Shown here piece by piece: positions 17,917 through 27,372 of a stretch of 64,000 nt of DNA. The translations under genes were made by a program, and so were the position numbers. Within the stretch, counting starts at the first letter, position 1, and each line of letters starts with the position of its first letter. The notes below the pieces were generated by a model that was not told the DNA's origin, ran no database searches, and saw only the letters and a list, made by a program, of their open reading frames with translations. This DNA comes from Microscillaceae bacterium (GTDB taxonomy: Bacteria; Bacteroidota; Bacteroidia; Cytophagales; Microscillaceae). The stretch spans positions 23,203 to 87,202 of the forward strand of contig JAABSX010000013.1 in assembly GCA_011390205.1 (NCBI GenBank), given 5' to 3'.

Positions 17917-18999
17917 TTATTTCATTATTTTAGTTATAAAATCATCTAATAATACAATATCTATTGCCGATATAGCAGGAAAATTTGCAAGCCTAAAACT
18001 TGTATTTTTCCAAGAACCATAGCCTTTTCCCAGAATAATATTTTGTTTTGCAAACTTATCTATCATTTCTTGGATGATTCTTTGGCTTCCTTGCCATGCC
18101 AGCACAGTCTGTGAGCGTACTGCCTTATTTTCTACCAAGGGCTGAATCTCTGCTATGCCCTCCAAAAGTGCATACACAAAATCAGCCTGCCTCTCTAGGT
18201 TTGCGGCTACCTGCTTAATAGGGGCAACTTGCTGCATGACTCGCCCCAAGAGATACACATTTAGAATATTGGGTGTATGTGTAGTCTGCCATTTTTGCAT
18301 CTGTGCTATCATCGCTGTGAGGCTATTGTAATGTTTGTTCTCCCCTATTTTGAGGGCTTGCTCTATGGCACGTGGCGAACAAACCAACACAGCCATGCCC
18401 GCAGGCAGTCCAAGGCATTTTTGCACCGAAGCATACCAGATATCGGCTTGCCTAAAATCCAAAAATGCCCCTCCCATTGAGGAGGTAGCATCTACAGCAA
18501 TGAGTGCCTCTGCAAACTGTGCTCGAATCTCTGCCAATATTTTTTGAGAAATCATCGTGGCGTTAGAGGTTTCATTGTGGGTAAGGCATATTACTTCGGT
18601 ATCATCCTGATAAACCTCTTTGAGCTGTGCCAAGTCTATGCTTTCATTCAGTCCAAAACTGTATTTTTGGATATACTCGGGGTTTGCTTTGAGTTTTTGG
18701 GTGTATTGCCAGCACTTCTCTCCAAAAGCACCATTGAATACGTGAAGACTTCTCTCCCGAATCAATGATTGAGCTATAATCTCCCAGCACTCAGTAGCTG
18801 AAGAAGTATAAAAAACCCAATACTCCTCAGGGATTTCTAGCTTGTCTTTTAGAGCTCTGATGCTTTGCTTAGATATTTCTATAAAAGTATCACTTCTGTG
18901 GTTTGCCCCCAAAATCCCTTTCTTGGCGGCTTCCTGCATATATTCAGAAACTTGAGGGTAGATTTTTGAAGGACCAGGATAAAAATTGATTAGATTCAT
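17917..18999 (-). CDS. Class V PLP-dependent aminotransferase, SerC-like
   Basis: 360 residues. The N-terminal NFYPGPSKI resembles the NFxPGP start of phosphoserine aminotransferase (SerC), and GANHRS, TSSATECWE, LTHNETSNAT and VDATSSMGG follow in SerC-like order. The PLP lysine is in SVQKCLGLPAG, near residue 193. It may make phosphoserine from 3-phosphohydroxypyruvate, but the catalytic region differs from classical SerC (QKCLGLPAG instead of the usual QKNIG), so another amino-group transfer is possible. No serA is adjacent. A 292-base divergent gap lies between it and the nSTAND gene. Confidence 0.82.
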   Translation of the reverse strand: MNLINFYPGPSKIYPQVSEYMQEAAKKGILGANHRSDTFIEISKQSIRALKDKLEIPEEYWVFYTSSATECWEIIAQSLIRERSLHVFNGAFGEKCWQYTQKLKANPEYIQKYSFGLNESIDLAQLKEVYQDDTEVICLTHNETSNATMISQKILAEIRAQFAEALIAVDATSSMGGAFLDFRQADIWYASVQKCLGLPAGMAVLVCSPRAIEQALKIGENKHYNSLTAMIAQMQKWQTTHTPNILNVYLLGRVMQQVAPIKQVAANLERQADFVYALLEGIAEIQPLVENKAVRSQTVLAWQGSQRIIQEMIDKFAKQNIILGKGYGSWKNTSFRLANFPAISAIDIVLLDDFITKIMK

Positions 19000-19062
19000 T
19001 AATTTTAGATTTTAGATTATTTTTTTGATTCTCCGATAATTTTCGTTGGAGTAGAGATATAG

Positions 19063-19080
19063 AACAGTCTTCAGACTGTT
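19063..19080. promoter_or_regulatory. Inverted repeat in the divergent region before the nSTAND gene
   Basis: AACAGTCT, two bases, AGACTGTT: a perfect 8-bp inverted repeat at 19063-19080, centred in the 292-base gap between the aminotransferase and the nSTAND gene. No T-run follows on the plus strand beyond four bases, so an operator or an RNA hairpin is as likely as a terminator. Nothing else stands out in the gap. Confidence 0.35.
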
Positions 19081-19291
19081 TTGGGGGCTAAATCCGACAG
19101 AATAAAGTTCGCTCTTGAAGACTCATTACAAAAATTATCATCCAAGGATTTTTTTTATGCCAATGATTTCTTATTTTGCAAAAAATAGAGGTTTGTTTTT
19201 CTTCACAAAAAAAATCACTCCCCTACAATGTTTTAGCACAAACATATTATTGAATCAAAATTAGATGACTTTTTAAAATAATCCTTACTTT

Positions 19292-22200
19292 ATGGAAGCT
19301 GATACATCTACTTATACCAAAAAAATCCAGAACCCTTTTCCTGGACTTCGTGCATTTCGCCCTGATGAATCTTACTTGTTTTTTGGAAGAAGCACACAAG
19401 TGCAAGAAGTAGCCAAAAAGCTTGTCAAACATCGCTTTGTGTCTGTCATTGGGCCTTCGGGTATAGGTAAATCCTCCTTTATTTACTGTGGTCTGTTTCC
19501 TTCTATAAAAAATGAAAACCCCGCAGATAACCAGCTAGAATGGAAAATAAGCACGCTGCAGCCAGGTGAAGCACCCCTACAGCACTTGCTCCAGGCCTTA
19601 GACATAGACCAAGAATGCACCCAATACGATGAGATGAAAGCCGAACTCAAAGAAGATTTTGAGGCAGAACCTCAAAACAAACTCATCTTCATAGACCAGT
19701 TTGAAGAATTGTTCCGCTTTGAGAGCCTCCATAAATCTAACCACCAAGCATCTGAGCAGTTTGTACAGCTACTCCTTGACCTTGCCGCACAACAAGATGT
19801 GCCTATTTATATCGTCATCACGATGCGTTCAGATTTTATCGGAAACTGCTCTAGATACCCTAGATTCACCCAAAAGATCAATGACAGCCAGTTTTTAATT
19901 CCTTTTATGACAGAAGAGGAAAAAAAACAAGCCATCACAGGCCCAGTAAAGTTTATGGGGGTAGATATAGATGATGACCTCGTGGAGAAAGTGCTCAAAG
20001 ATGTAGAAGAAATCCCTGAGCAGCTTCCCCTCATGCAGCACGCACTCATGAGAACTTGGAATGAATGGCAGAAAAACCGAAATAGAGACACTGGCCTCAA
20101 AATATATCATTATGATGAGATAGGAGGCATCAAGGAAGCACTCTCGGTACACGCCAATGAAGCCTATAACGAACTTCCACCTGAGCAAAGAAATACTTGT
20201 GCAAAGATATTTCGCTCCATCACAGAAATCACCAATGACGGCAGAAGAATCAGAAGACCCGCACAACTGAGGGAAATCGCACACGAAGTCAATGCTTCCG
20301 AAGAAGACATTATCAGTATTGTAGAACCCTTCCGAAGAAAAGACAGGGGATTGCTTATGCCCTCCGAAGAGGAAACCCTCCAAGGCGACAGCATCATAGA
20401 CATCTCGCATGAAAGCCTCATCAGGGTATGGAATACATTGCACACTTGGGTAGAGCAGGAGTCTGAATCTGTGAAATTATATCTTCGCCTTGCCGAAGAT
20501 GCAGAAAAACACCAAAAAGGACAAGCAGGACTCTGGACTAACCCTGATTTAGAAATCGCCCTTGACTGGCGCAACAAGCAGAAGCCCACCAAAGCTTGGG
20601 GAATCAGATACCACCCTACTTTTGACCGCACCATGTGGTTCTTACAATCAAGCAAAGAAGCACATGACCAGCAACTGATCAATAAAGAACAAAAACGCAT
20701 TAGAGACAGACGCACAAGCATTCTTGTACTTAGGCTTATCACGGCAGCTTTGGTTTTTGCCATTGTCTTGTCAGGGGTTGCTCTTCAGCTATGGGGAAAA
20801 GCCGAAAAAGAAAGTGATAGGGCAGAAGCAAATAGGGTCAAAGCACAAATAGCACTAGACTCCGCAGAGGTAAATAGAGTCAAAGCCGTAACAGCACTAG
20901 ACTCCGCAGAGGTAAATAGAGTCAAAGCCGTAACAGCATTAAAATCTGCCGAAGCAAATAGAGTCAAAGCTGTACTTGAAGCAAAAAAGGCTGAACTCGA
21001 AAAAACAAAGGCTAAAACTGCCGAAGACCAAGCAATAAAGGAAGCAAAAATTGCCCAAGTAAGTAAACAACTTGCCGAAGTAGAAAAACAACTTGCTCAG
21101 ATTGCTCGTGAAGAGGCAGATGAGTTACGCCTCCTCTCTATTGCAAGCTCCATGGCAATCAAATCTAAAGACCTTACTGACAAACAACAAAAAGCCCTCG
21201 TGGCACAGCAGGCTTATAAATTTCATGAAAGAAGTAAAGGAGACCCTAATAATCCTGACATCTATACAGGGCTTTACTATGCACTCAAATCTATCGAGGA
21301 AGATGATTATGCCCAATTTAAAGGGCATACTGCCAATGTAAGAGGCTTGGTAAGCCTGCAAGGCACTCTGGTCTATTCGGCTGGCAGTGATGGCAAAATT
21401 ATCCTCTGGGACAGCCAATCAAGAGAAGTAAAAGAAAGTATCGAACAAGATTCTATCCACAGAGCATTGGCAATCAGCCCAAAAAAGAGTTGGCTGGCTT
21501 GCGTAGGCAACTACCCTGGTGTGCAACTCTTTAAAAACGGGGAACTAAAAATGCCCCCAAAAAAAATCAATCTAGATAAATCCGTAGGACAAATCTGGTT
21601 TGTTACCTTTTTGGATGAGCAAAGAATCGTCTTCGCAGATGAAAGCGGCAACATCAACCTTGGCAATACACAGGATCACTCCAGCCTCATCTTACAATCA
21701 GAAGGCAAAGGTGCCATTACGAGTATCGCATCAGCACAAGGAACAATCGCCTATGCCGTGGGCTCACAGGTATTTCTGCTTACGGGAGATTACACAGAAA
21801 AACAAGCATTTCCTACTGATGACCTAGGGAGTATTATATCCTTGGCAATCAGTGATGATGGGCGATTCTTGGCTTTAGGAGATGCCTTCGGGACAGTGCA
21901 GGTTTATCAAATCAGCAACCGATCTCTCAGGGGTGTCGCTCTCAAAGGGCACAATGCACGAGTCAACCAAATCGCTTTTAGCAAAGACGGTAATAGGCTT
22001 GCCACTGGTAGCTTTGACCAAACCGTGAGAATCTGGAATATCAAAGAACCTAAAGATTTTGACCGTCCTCCCATCATACTAGAAGACCATAACGACTGGG
22101 TCTGGTCTATCACTTTCAATGACAAAGGAAATCTACTTTTGGCTGGATGCAGAGATAAACTAGTAAGAGCATGGCCTACCGACCTAAAGAGCATGTCTTC

Positions 22201-22387
22201 AAGAATATGCCCCGCACTGGATAGAAACATGAGCAGAAAAGAGTGGGAGCGATTCGTGGCTACACTACAAGTAGATGAAAAAAAAGAAGGTGAAGCAGAA
22301 AGCATCATTTATTATGAAAAAACCTGTGAAAACTATAAAGAGGGAGTGGGGATTACCGAAAAAGATTTGTCCCCCAAAAAAAAATAA
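19292..22387 (+). CDS. Membrane-anchored nSTAND NTPase with coiled coil and WD40 repeats
   Basis: 1031 residues. Residues 14-33 (NPFPGLRAFRPDESYLFFGR) are the lead-in typical of nSTAND1/WD40 proteins. Walker A GPSGIGKSS is at 54-62 and Walker B LIFIDQFEELF near 131-141; a winged-helix-like part follows. One membrane helix covers about 477-499. It is preceded by KEQKRIRDRR, so the NTPase should lie in the cytoplasm and everything after the helix in the periplasm. Residues 500-620 are a coiled coil with 14-residue repeats. WD40 repeats start near 676 (GHTANV...IILWD) and continue near 883 and 930 to about 965. STAND proteins are signalling switches; the trigger is unknown. It heads a cluster, 37 bases before the barrel gene. 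Confidence 0.9.
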   Translation: MEADTSTYTKKIQNPFPGLRAFRPDESYLFFGRSTQVQEVAKKLVKHRFVSVIGPSGIGKSSFIYCGLFPSIKNENPADNQLEWKISTLQPGEAPLQHLLQALDIDQECTQYDEMKAELKEDFEAEPQNKLIFIDQFEELFRFESLHKSNHQASEQFVQLLLDLAAQQDVPIYIVITMRSDFIGNCSRYPRFTQKINDSQFLIPFMTEEEKKQAITGPVKFMGVDIDDDLVEKVLKDVEEIPEQLPLMQHALMRTWNEWQKNRNRDTGLKIYHYDEIGGIKEALSVHANEAYNELPPEQRNTCAKIFRSITEITNDGRRIRRPAQLREIAHEVNASEEDIISIVEPFRRKDRGLLMPSEEETLQGDSIIDISHESLIRVWNTLHTWVEQESESVKLYLRLAEDAEKHQKGQAGLWTNPDLEIALDWRNKQKPTKAWGIRYHPTFDRTMWFLQSSKEAHDQQLINKEQKRIRDRRTSILVLRLITAALVFAIVLSGVALQLWGKAEKESDRAEANRVKAQIALDSAEVNRVKAVTALDSAEVNRVKAVTALKSAEANRVKAVLEAKKAELEKTKAKTAEDQAIKEAKIAQVSKQLAEVEKQLAQIAREEADELRLLSIASSMAIKSKDLTDKQQKALVAQQAYKFHERSKGDPNNPDIYTGLYYALKSIEEDDYAQFKGHTANVRGLVSLQGTLVYSAGSDGKIILWDSQSREVKESIEQDSIHRALAISPKKSWLACVGNYPGVQLFKNGELKMPPKKINLDKSVGQIWFVTFLDEQRIVFADESGNINLGNTQDHSSLILQSEGKGAITSIASAQGTIAYAVGSQVFLLTGDYTEKQAFPTDDLGSIISLAISDDGRFLALGDAFGTVQVYQISNRSLRGVALKGHNARVNQIAFSKDGNRLATGSFDQTVRIWNIKEPKDFDRPPIILEDHNDWVWSITFNDKGNLLLAGCRDKLVRAWPTDLKSMSSRICPALDRNMSRKEWERFVATLQVDEKKEGEAESIIYYEKTCENYKEGVGITEKDLSPKKK
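20810..20977 (+). repeat. 42-bp tandem repeats in the coiled-coil part of the nSTAND gene
   Basis: Two adjacent 42-bp units, 20852-20893 and 20894-20935, are identical at every base; a diverged unit stands on each side (20810-20851 and 20936-20977). Each unit encodes 14 residues of the pattern LDSAEVNRVKAVTA, that is two heptads, so gain or loss of a unit keeps both the frame and the coiled-coil register. Confidence 0.9.
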
Positions 22388-22424
22388 AATCAAAGAATAC
22401 TCGCCCCTAGAATAATACAAGTTG

Positions 22425-23666
22425 ATGATGCACACTCAAAAAAAAACACACAACACAATGACATACAGTGATTTTCATAAATTTATACTTTTTGTCTTTT
22501 GCCTGCTCACACCTTTGCCAAGGTTATTGGCCCAACAAAATGATTGCCCCCTAAGGCTTGCCAATGTAATCAAAGAATACAATGAAGGCACTATAGATAA
22601 TGTAGTGAGCGAAAATGTACTACAAGAGTGTCTAAGCAAAAATAAATTTACCAAAGAAGAAGAAATAGAAGCTCTTAAATACCTTACACTGATTTACCTC
22701 TATGTGAATGACAATACCAATGCCCGTAAAAACATGGTAGAATTTATGAAAGCAAGGCTCAAAAGTAATCCTGAATATGACCCCAGAAATACCCAAGCTC
22801 AACCAGAATCAGGCGTGCCAGAGTTTTTGGAGATGTACAACAACCTAAAAGCACTCCCAATTTATTATGTAGGGCTGAGGGCAGGCGCTAGTTTTGCACA
22901 GGTAGAAACCACTACTAATTTTAGCCTAGACCAATCCAATATTACAAGAGGTAATTACAAACCCTTGCTCGGCTATGATGTAGCCCTATCTCTAGAATTT
23001 CCTATCGGGAGAGCCAAACGCCCATTCTCTCTCGTATCCGAACTTGTCTATCAGCAAAAAGCCTATGAATACAGCGACCAAATCCTTGATTTTGCTGGAC
23101 TTACTTTTACCGAACTCCAGAACCAAATCGCTGTACCACTATTACTCAAATATCACTTCAAAAGACATGGCTACAGAAAAAATGATAAAAACAACGAAAC
23201 AGAAATAGTCAATAACACCGCCCAACCTGTAAAAGAACGCTTCAAAAATAAAGTACAGCCTTTCTTGGTCGTTGGAGCTTCTGCAAGCTATCTTTTGTAT
23301 GCACAGGCAGACCTGAACAGAGTAGATGTGCTAAATGATGTGGCAGGTGGAGGCAGTAGAGAGCCTATCAATGGTTCTTATGATTTGCTTGCTTTTTCAC
23401 AAAGAGAACAGTTACAGATTCACCTCATCCTGGGAGGAGGCTTTAGATTTCGTAATTTTCTTAAATCAGGCAGTGATTTACTGCTAGAAGGCCGCTTTAA
23501 CTGGGGGCTTACACAGCAGGTCATCGCTGTAAACAGAGGGGCAAATGATGACTTTATCTATAAATTTGGCTACATAGATAGTGATTTTAAATTGCATAAC
23601 CTAAGCATCAATATCAGCTATATCATTCCTAAATATAACCCTGACAAAAAAAAGAAAGGAAAATAA
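22425..23666 (+). CDS. Outer-membrane beta-barrel protein with N-terminal helical domain, partner of the nSTAND gene
   Basis: About 413 residues. A hydrophobic signal stretch ends in RLLAQQN. Residues about 40-140 form a helical domain (VIKEYNEGTIDNVVSENVLQ, ALKYLTLIYLYVNDNTNARK) as seen in proteins that precede PorT-type barrels. The remainder alternates strands with glycines (YVGLRAGASFAQVET, FSLVSELVYQQKAYEY, IHLILGGGFRF, HNLSINISYIIP), an outer-membrane barrel. Possible starts are ATG 22425, 22428 and 22458; the last gives a short classical signal peptide. It lies between the nSTAND gene and the hydrolase gene with gaps of about 37 and 52 bases, which points to one transcript. The function is unknown; a surface or periplasmic partner of the WD40 protein is an inference. 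Confidence 0.82.
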   Translation: MMHTQKKTHNTMTYSDFHKFILFVFCLLTPLPRLLAQQNDCPLRLANVIKEYNEGTIDNVVSENVLQECLSKNKFTKEEEIEALKYLTLIYLYVNDNTNARKNMVEFMKARLKSNPEYDPRNTQAQPESGVPEFLEMYNNLKALPIYYVGLRAGASFAQVETTTNFSLDQSNITRGNYKPLLGYDVALSLEFPIGRAKRPFSLVSELVYQQKAYEYSDQILDFAGLTFTELQNQIAVPLLLKYHFKRHGYRKNDKNNETEIVNNTAQPVKERFKNKVQPFLVVGASASYLLYAQADLNRVDVLNDVAGGGSREPINGSYDLLAFSQREQLQIHLILGGGFRFRNFLKSGSDLLLEGRFNWGLTQQVIAVNRGANDDFIYKFGYIDSDFKLHNLSINISYIIPKYNPDKKKKGK

Positions 23667-23718
23667 CCAACCTTATCAACTGTAATTCGATTAAAGAAGC
23701 AGAACACTATTTGCTTGC

Positions 23719-24585
23719 ATGAATTTATTGGATAAACTCATTCACCTTCCTTTTGTGATATACTATTGTAAATCATACTTTGTTTGTATTCTATTATGGG
23801 CTGCTTTGCCTATCTCAGCAGCTGCACAGAGTGCTGCCGAAGCACCCGAAACTGCTACAGACTCCCTCCAAGAAAGCTGTGAAAGCATCGGCTATACCTA
23901 TGTATTCCAAGAAGAAAACCAACACTTTCAGGCAGTGAAAATGAAAGACCCCATTTTTATTCAATTATACGATGCTTCTAAAAAAAAACTCTGGGCACCG
24001 CCCCTACGCAATACACAAATCAAAACATCTAGCTTTGGCCCTCGACAAGGGCACTTTCACCACGGAATAGACCTGGCCCTCAGAATGGGCGAGCCTGTGT
24101 TTGCGGTATTTGATGGCATCATAAAACTCTCTACCTATGGAGGCGGATATGGCAATTATGTCATTATCAAACATGACAATGGGCTAGAAACACTCTATGC
24201 CCACCTCTCAATAAGAAAAGTAAAATTAGGGCAGCGGATCAAGGCTGGACAGCTTTTAGGGCTGGGGGGAAGCACAGGATACAGCACAGGCCCGCACCTT
24301 CACTTTGAGGTCAGATATCAAGGCTATACACTGAACCCTATGCTGGTCTATGATTTCAAACAAGCCAACCAAATCAGGTCAGATGTATTCGTAATCAAAC
24401 CACACCACTTCAGACACTATGGAAACGCCAGCCCAAAAAAAGGATACCTATTCCACGAAGTAGGAAGCAGTGAAAACCTCAGCAGCATTGCCCAAAAGTA
24501 TGAAACAAGCCCACAAACAATTATTCAGATGAACAAACTCCAAGAAACCAACATAAGCCAAGGGCAAATGCTCAGAATTAGATAA
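23719..24585 (+). CDS. M23 (LytM) peptidase with C-terminal LysM domain
   Basis: 288 residues. A hydrophobic N-terminal segment (about 20-38, ending in SAAAQ) should export it. The M23 domain is at about 105-210: HHGIDLALRMGEP with the first zinc ligands (H114 and D118), GYGNYVIIKHDNGLETLYAHL, and HLHFE at 193-197. All catalytic ligands are present, so it is probably active on cross-links of peptidoglycan. A LysM domain (about 246-288, HEVGSSENLSSIAQKYETSP) binds the glycan strand. It lies behind the barrel gene; in this cluster it is the only protein with a clear enzymatic action, so it is a candidate output of the nSTAND protein (inference). Confidence 0.92.
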   Translation: MNLLDKLIHLPFVIYYCKSYFVCILLWAALPISAAAQSAAEAPETATDSLQESCESIGYTYVFQEENQHFQAVKMKDPIFIQLYDASKKKLWAPPLRNTQIKTSSFGPRQGHFHHGIDLALRMGEPVFAVFDGIIKLSTYGGGYGNYVIIKHDNGLETLYAHLSIRKVKLGQRIKAGQLLGLGGSTGYSTGPHLHFEVRYQGYTLNPMLVYDFKQANQIRSDVFVIKPHHFRHYGNASPKKGYLFHEVGSSENLSSIAQKYETSPQTIIQMNKLQETNISQGQMLRIR

Positions 24586-24673
24586 AAGACCTACACACAA
24601 GGAAAAGCTAAAATCTATCTAAAATTTAGAATAATTTGATTTTTTTTATCAAAAAAAATACTAATTTAAGAGG

Positions 24674-27280
24674 ATGAAATACCTATTTAGCTTAACCATT
24701 CTGTTAGGAATCTACACAAATGCCTTGGCGCAGCTACAAGATGATTTCTCAGACGGAGATTTTACGCAAAACCCTGCCTGGAGTGGTGATGAAAATCACT
24801 TTACCATAGATAACCTACAGCTCAGAAGTGCAGGACCAAGTGCCACAGCTACCCTCGCCCTCAGCACAGCCAATACCAGAATCAACCAAACAGAATGGAG
24901 ATTTTTATTAGACCTACGCTTTGCCCCCTCTGCCAGCAATCAAGTAAGAATATACCTCACAGCAAGTCAAAATGACCTCAAAACAGCACTCAATGGCTAC
25001 TACTTAGAAATAGGACAAACTGGAAGCGATTTTATCAGAGTATTTAGGCAGGATGGCACTGCAAACAGCCTTCTTTTTACAGGAAACACCGCCTTTACAG
25101 CAAATGTAAAAGTACGTATCAAAATCATTAGAGATAATCTAGGCAACTGGCAAGTATCCGCAGACCCCAATGGCGGAGAAGTATTCACAGCAGAAGGAGA
25201 TGCTTTTTTAGACAACACCTATACCTCTACTCAATTCTTTGGAATAGTCTGTAGGCATACCTCTTCTAATGCAGCTAATTTTCTCTTTGATGATTTTTAT
25301 ATCGGAGATGAAATCATAGATAACAGCCCCCCTACCCTGCAAAGCATCAGCGTACTCTCTGCCAACAGCATTCGGCTGCAGTGGAATGAGCCTCTGATAA
25401 ATACCATCGCACAAGACTCCACTAATTATCAAGCAAACAATGGCTTGGGAAATCCAGATGTAGTCCAAACTAACCCACTTGACCCTACTCAAGCTATCCT
25501 GACTTGGAGTAACCTCCTCATCAGCGGACAAAACAATACACTGATAATCAGCAATTTACAAGACCTAGCAGGCAATGTCTTGAATCCAAACCCTACACAA
25601 GTTACCTTCACCTACAATGCACCCCCACAATACCACGAGCTTGTCATCAGCGAAATCATGGCTGACCCCACAGGAGATGCCGCACCACTCAATGGATTGC
25701 CAGAGGCTGAGTTTGTAGAACTCCATAACCGCTCTAGCAGAATGCTTAACCTCAAAGATGTCATATTCAGAGATGAGGGAGGAAGCTTTCAACTGCCTGA
25801 ATTTATGCTACCCCCCGATGACTACGTGATTATCTGTGCTCAAGCCCAAGCAGCAGATTTTGCACTTTATGGTGATGTACTGCCCATTCCTTCTTTTCCT
25901 TCTCTGAGCAATGGTGGAGAAACACTCATGCTAGAAAACACTCTAGGAGGGCTTATATTCGCTGTAAAATATGATGACAGCTGGTATCAAAACTCAAGCA
26001 AAGCAACTGGCGGCTGGACACTAGAAATGATTGATACGAATAACCCCTGTGCCGAGCGAAATAACTGGCTTGCCTCCGAAGACCCAAAAGGAGGCACACC
26101 CGGAAAAATCAATTCTATCAATGCCCTCAAACCTGACTTTACCGCACCCGAACTATGGCGGGCAGAAGCCTTAAATACTCAGACAGTTCGGCTTACTTTT
26201 AATGAACCCATGAGCCAAAGTAGTATACAAAATGGCACTTATCTGCTCAGCGATGGGCTTACAGTAAGCCAAGTGCAGCCCCTTGCACCTTTTTTCAAAG
26301 AAGCAATACTTACAATTAGCCCCCCAATAAACCCTCAGCAAAGCTATCAAATCACTGTAGAAGGGCTTACAGATTGTAACCAAAATCTAATCACAAACCG
26401 CAATCAAGCAAATTTTGGCTTGGCAAGCCCAAGCGATTCTGCAGATGTCATCCTAAACGAAATACTCTTTAACCCACGCACGGCAGGAAGTGATTTTGTA
26501 GAACTTTACAACCGCTCCACTAAATTTATCAACCTGAAAAACTGGAAATTAGCCAACCTCAATAATGGCATTATTGCCAATCAAAGAGTCATCACCCAAG
26601 AAGATTACATCTTAGCTCCCCAAGCCTATTTATTACTAAGCAGTGATACTGACAATATCAAAGATTACTATCCACTCTCAAAACCCAGTACATTTTTAGA
26701 AATGAGTAGCCTGCCTAACTATAACAATGATGCAGGTACTGTATTCATAAGCAACGAACAGGGAGAAATCATGGAGCGATTTGATTACCAAGAAGATTTT
26801 CACTTTCCCCTACTAGATGACAAGAAGGGTATCTCTCTCGAGAGAATTTCTACCGAAGCCCCTACCAATCAGGCAGATAGCTGGAAATCAGCCTCTGCTG
26901 GAGTTGGTTTTGCTACTCCAGGCTACCTCAACTCTCAACAGGCACGCAGCCCTGCCAACAGAGGTGAAATCACACTCAACCCCCAGATACTCACCCCTGA
27001 CGGAGATGGACAAGATGATTTTACACAGATTAAGTACCGATTTCAGCAAAGTAGCTACTTGGTAGATGTATTTATTTATGACCGCAATGGCAAAGAAATC
27101 AAACGCATCGCCGAGCGAAAACTCCTAGGCAAAGAAGAAGGATTTTTTACTTGGGATGGCACAGACAATGAGGGCAGAATTGCCAGAGTAGGATACTATC
27201 TTGTGCTTGTCAAGACCTTAGATTTGCAAGGAGCTACACAGGTCTATAAAGAAAAAGTAGTCATTGGTAAGCGATTTTGA
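24674..27280 (+). CDS. Secreted lamin-tail-domain protein with CHU_C/T9SS-type C-terminus
   Basis: 868 residues. The signal peptide ends near residue 19 (ALAQ). In order: a lectin-like beta-sandwich (about 22-215), an Ig-like strand region with SVLSANSIRLQWNEPL, a first lamin-tail domain (about 322-440; VISEIMADPTGD, EFVELHNRSS), a second Ig-like region (LNTQTVRLTFNEPM), a second lamin-tail domain (about 589-700; VILNEILFNPRTAGSDFVELYNRS) and a C-terminal domain from about 764 with LTPDGDGQDDF and WDGTDNEGR, the gliding-motility CHU_C form used as type B signal by the type IX secretion system. The domain pairs look like an internal duplication. Probably a surface adhesin or matrix protein. 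It follows the M23 gene by 88 bases. Confidence 0.9.
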   Translation: MKYLFSLTILLGIYTNALAQLQDDFSDGDFTQNPAWSGDENHFTIDNLQLRSAGPSATATLALSTANTRINQTEWRFLLDLRFAPSASNQVRIYLTASQNDLKTALNGYYLEIGQTGSDFIRVFRQDGTANSLLFTGNTAFTANVKVRIKIIRDNLGNWQVSADPNGGEVFTAEGDAFLDNTYTSTQFFGIVCRHTSSNAANFLFDDFYIGDEIIDNSPPTLQSISVLSANSIRLQWNEPLINTIAQDSTNYQANNGLGNPDVVQTNPLDPTQAILTWSNLLISGQNNTLIISNLQDLAGNVLNPNPTQVTFTYNAPPQYHELVISEIMADPTGDAAPLNGLPEAEFVELHNRSSRMLNLKDVIFRDEGGSFQLPEFMLPPDDYVIICAQAQAADFALYGDVLPIPSFPSLSNGGETLMLENTLGGLIFAVKYDDSWYQNSSKATGGWTLEMIDTNNPCAERNNWLASEDPKGGTPGKINSINALKPDFTAPELWRAEALNTQTVRLTFNEPMSQSSIQNGTYLLSDGLTVSQVQPLAPFFKEAILTISPPINPQQSYQITVEGLTDCNQNLITNRNQANFGLASPSDSADVILNEILFNPRTAGSDFVELYNRSTKFINLKNWKLANLNNGIIANQRVITQEDYILAPQAYLLLSSDTDNIKDYYPLSKPSTFLEMSSLPNYNNDAGTVFISNEQGEIMERFDYQEDFHFPLLDDKKGISLERISTEAPTNQADSWKSASAGVGFATPGYLNSQQARSPANRGEITLNPQILTPDGDGQDDFTQIKYRFQQSSYLVDVFIYDRNGKEIKRIAERKLLGKEEGFFTWDGTDNEGRIARVGYYLVLVKTLDLQGATQVYKEKVVIGKRF

Positions 27281-27372
27281 CATTTTGAAAAGTACTTTTT
27301 GTAATTTAGTTCGTTAAGTACAATATTTGTAATGCCTAACCATACATTGTAATAACTAATCTTAAATATACT

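Noticed and set aside
17917..18999. Firm call of the class V aminotransferase as serC
   Set aside because: The lysine region differs from classical SerC and no serA or other serine gene is adjacent.
20810..20977. CRISPR-like array
   Set aside because: The repeats are adjacent without spacers and lie in frame in a coiled coil; no cas genes are near.
19292..22387. Call of the nSTAND gene as a proven anti-phage system
   Set aside because: No nuclease, protease, TIR or other toxic effector is fused or adjacent; only a wall hydrolase is near, so defence is one idea among several.
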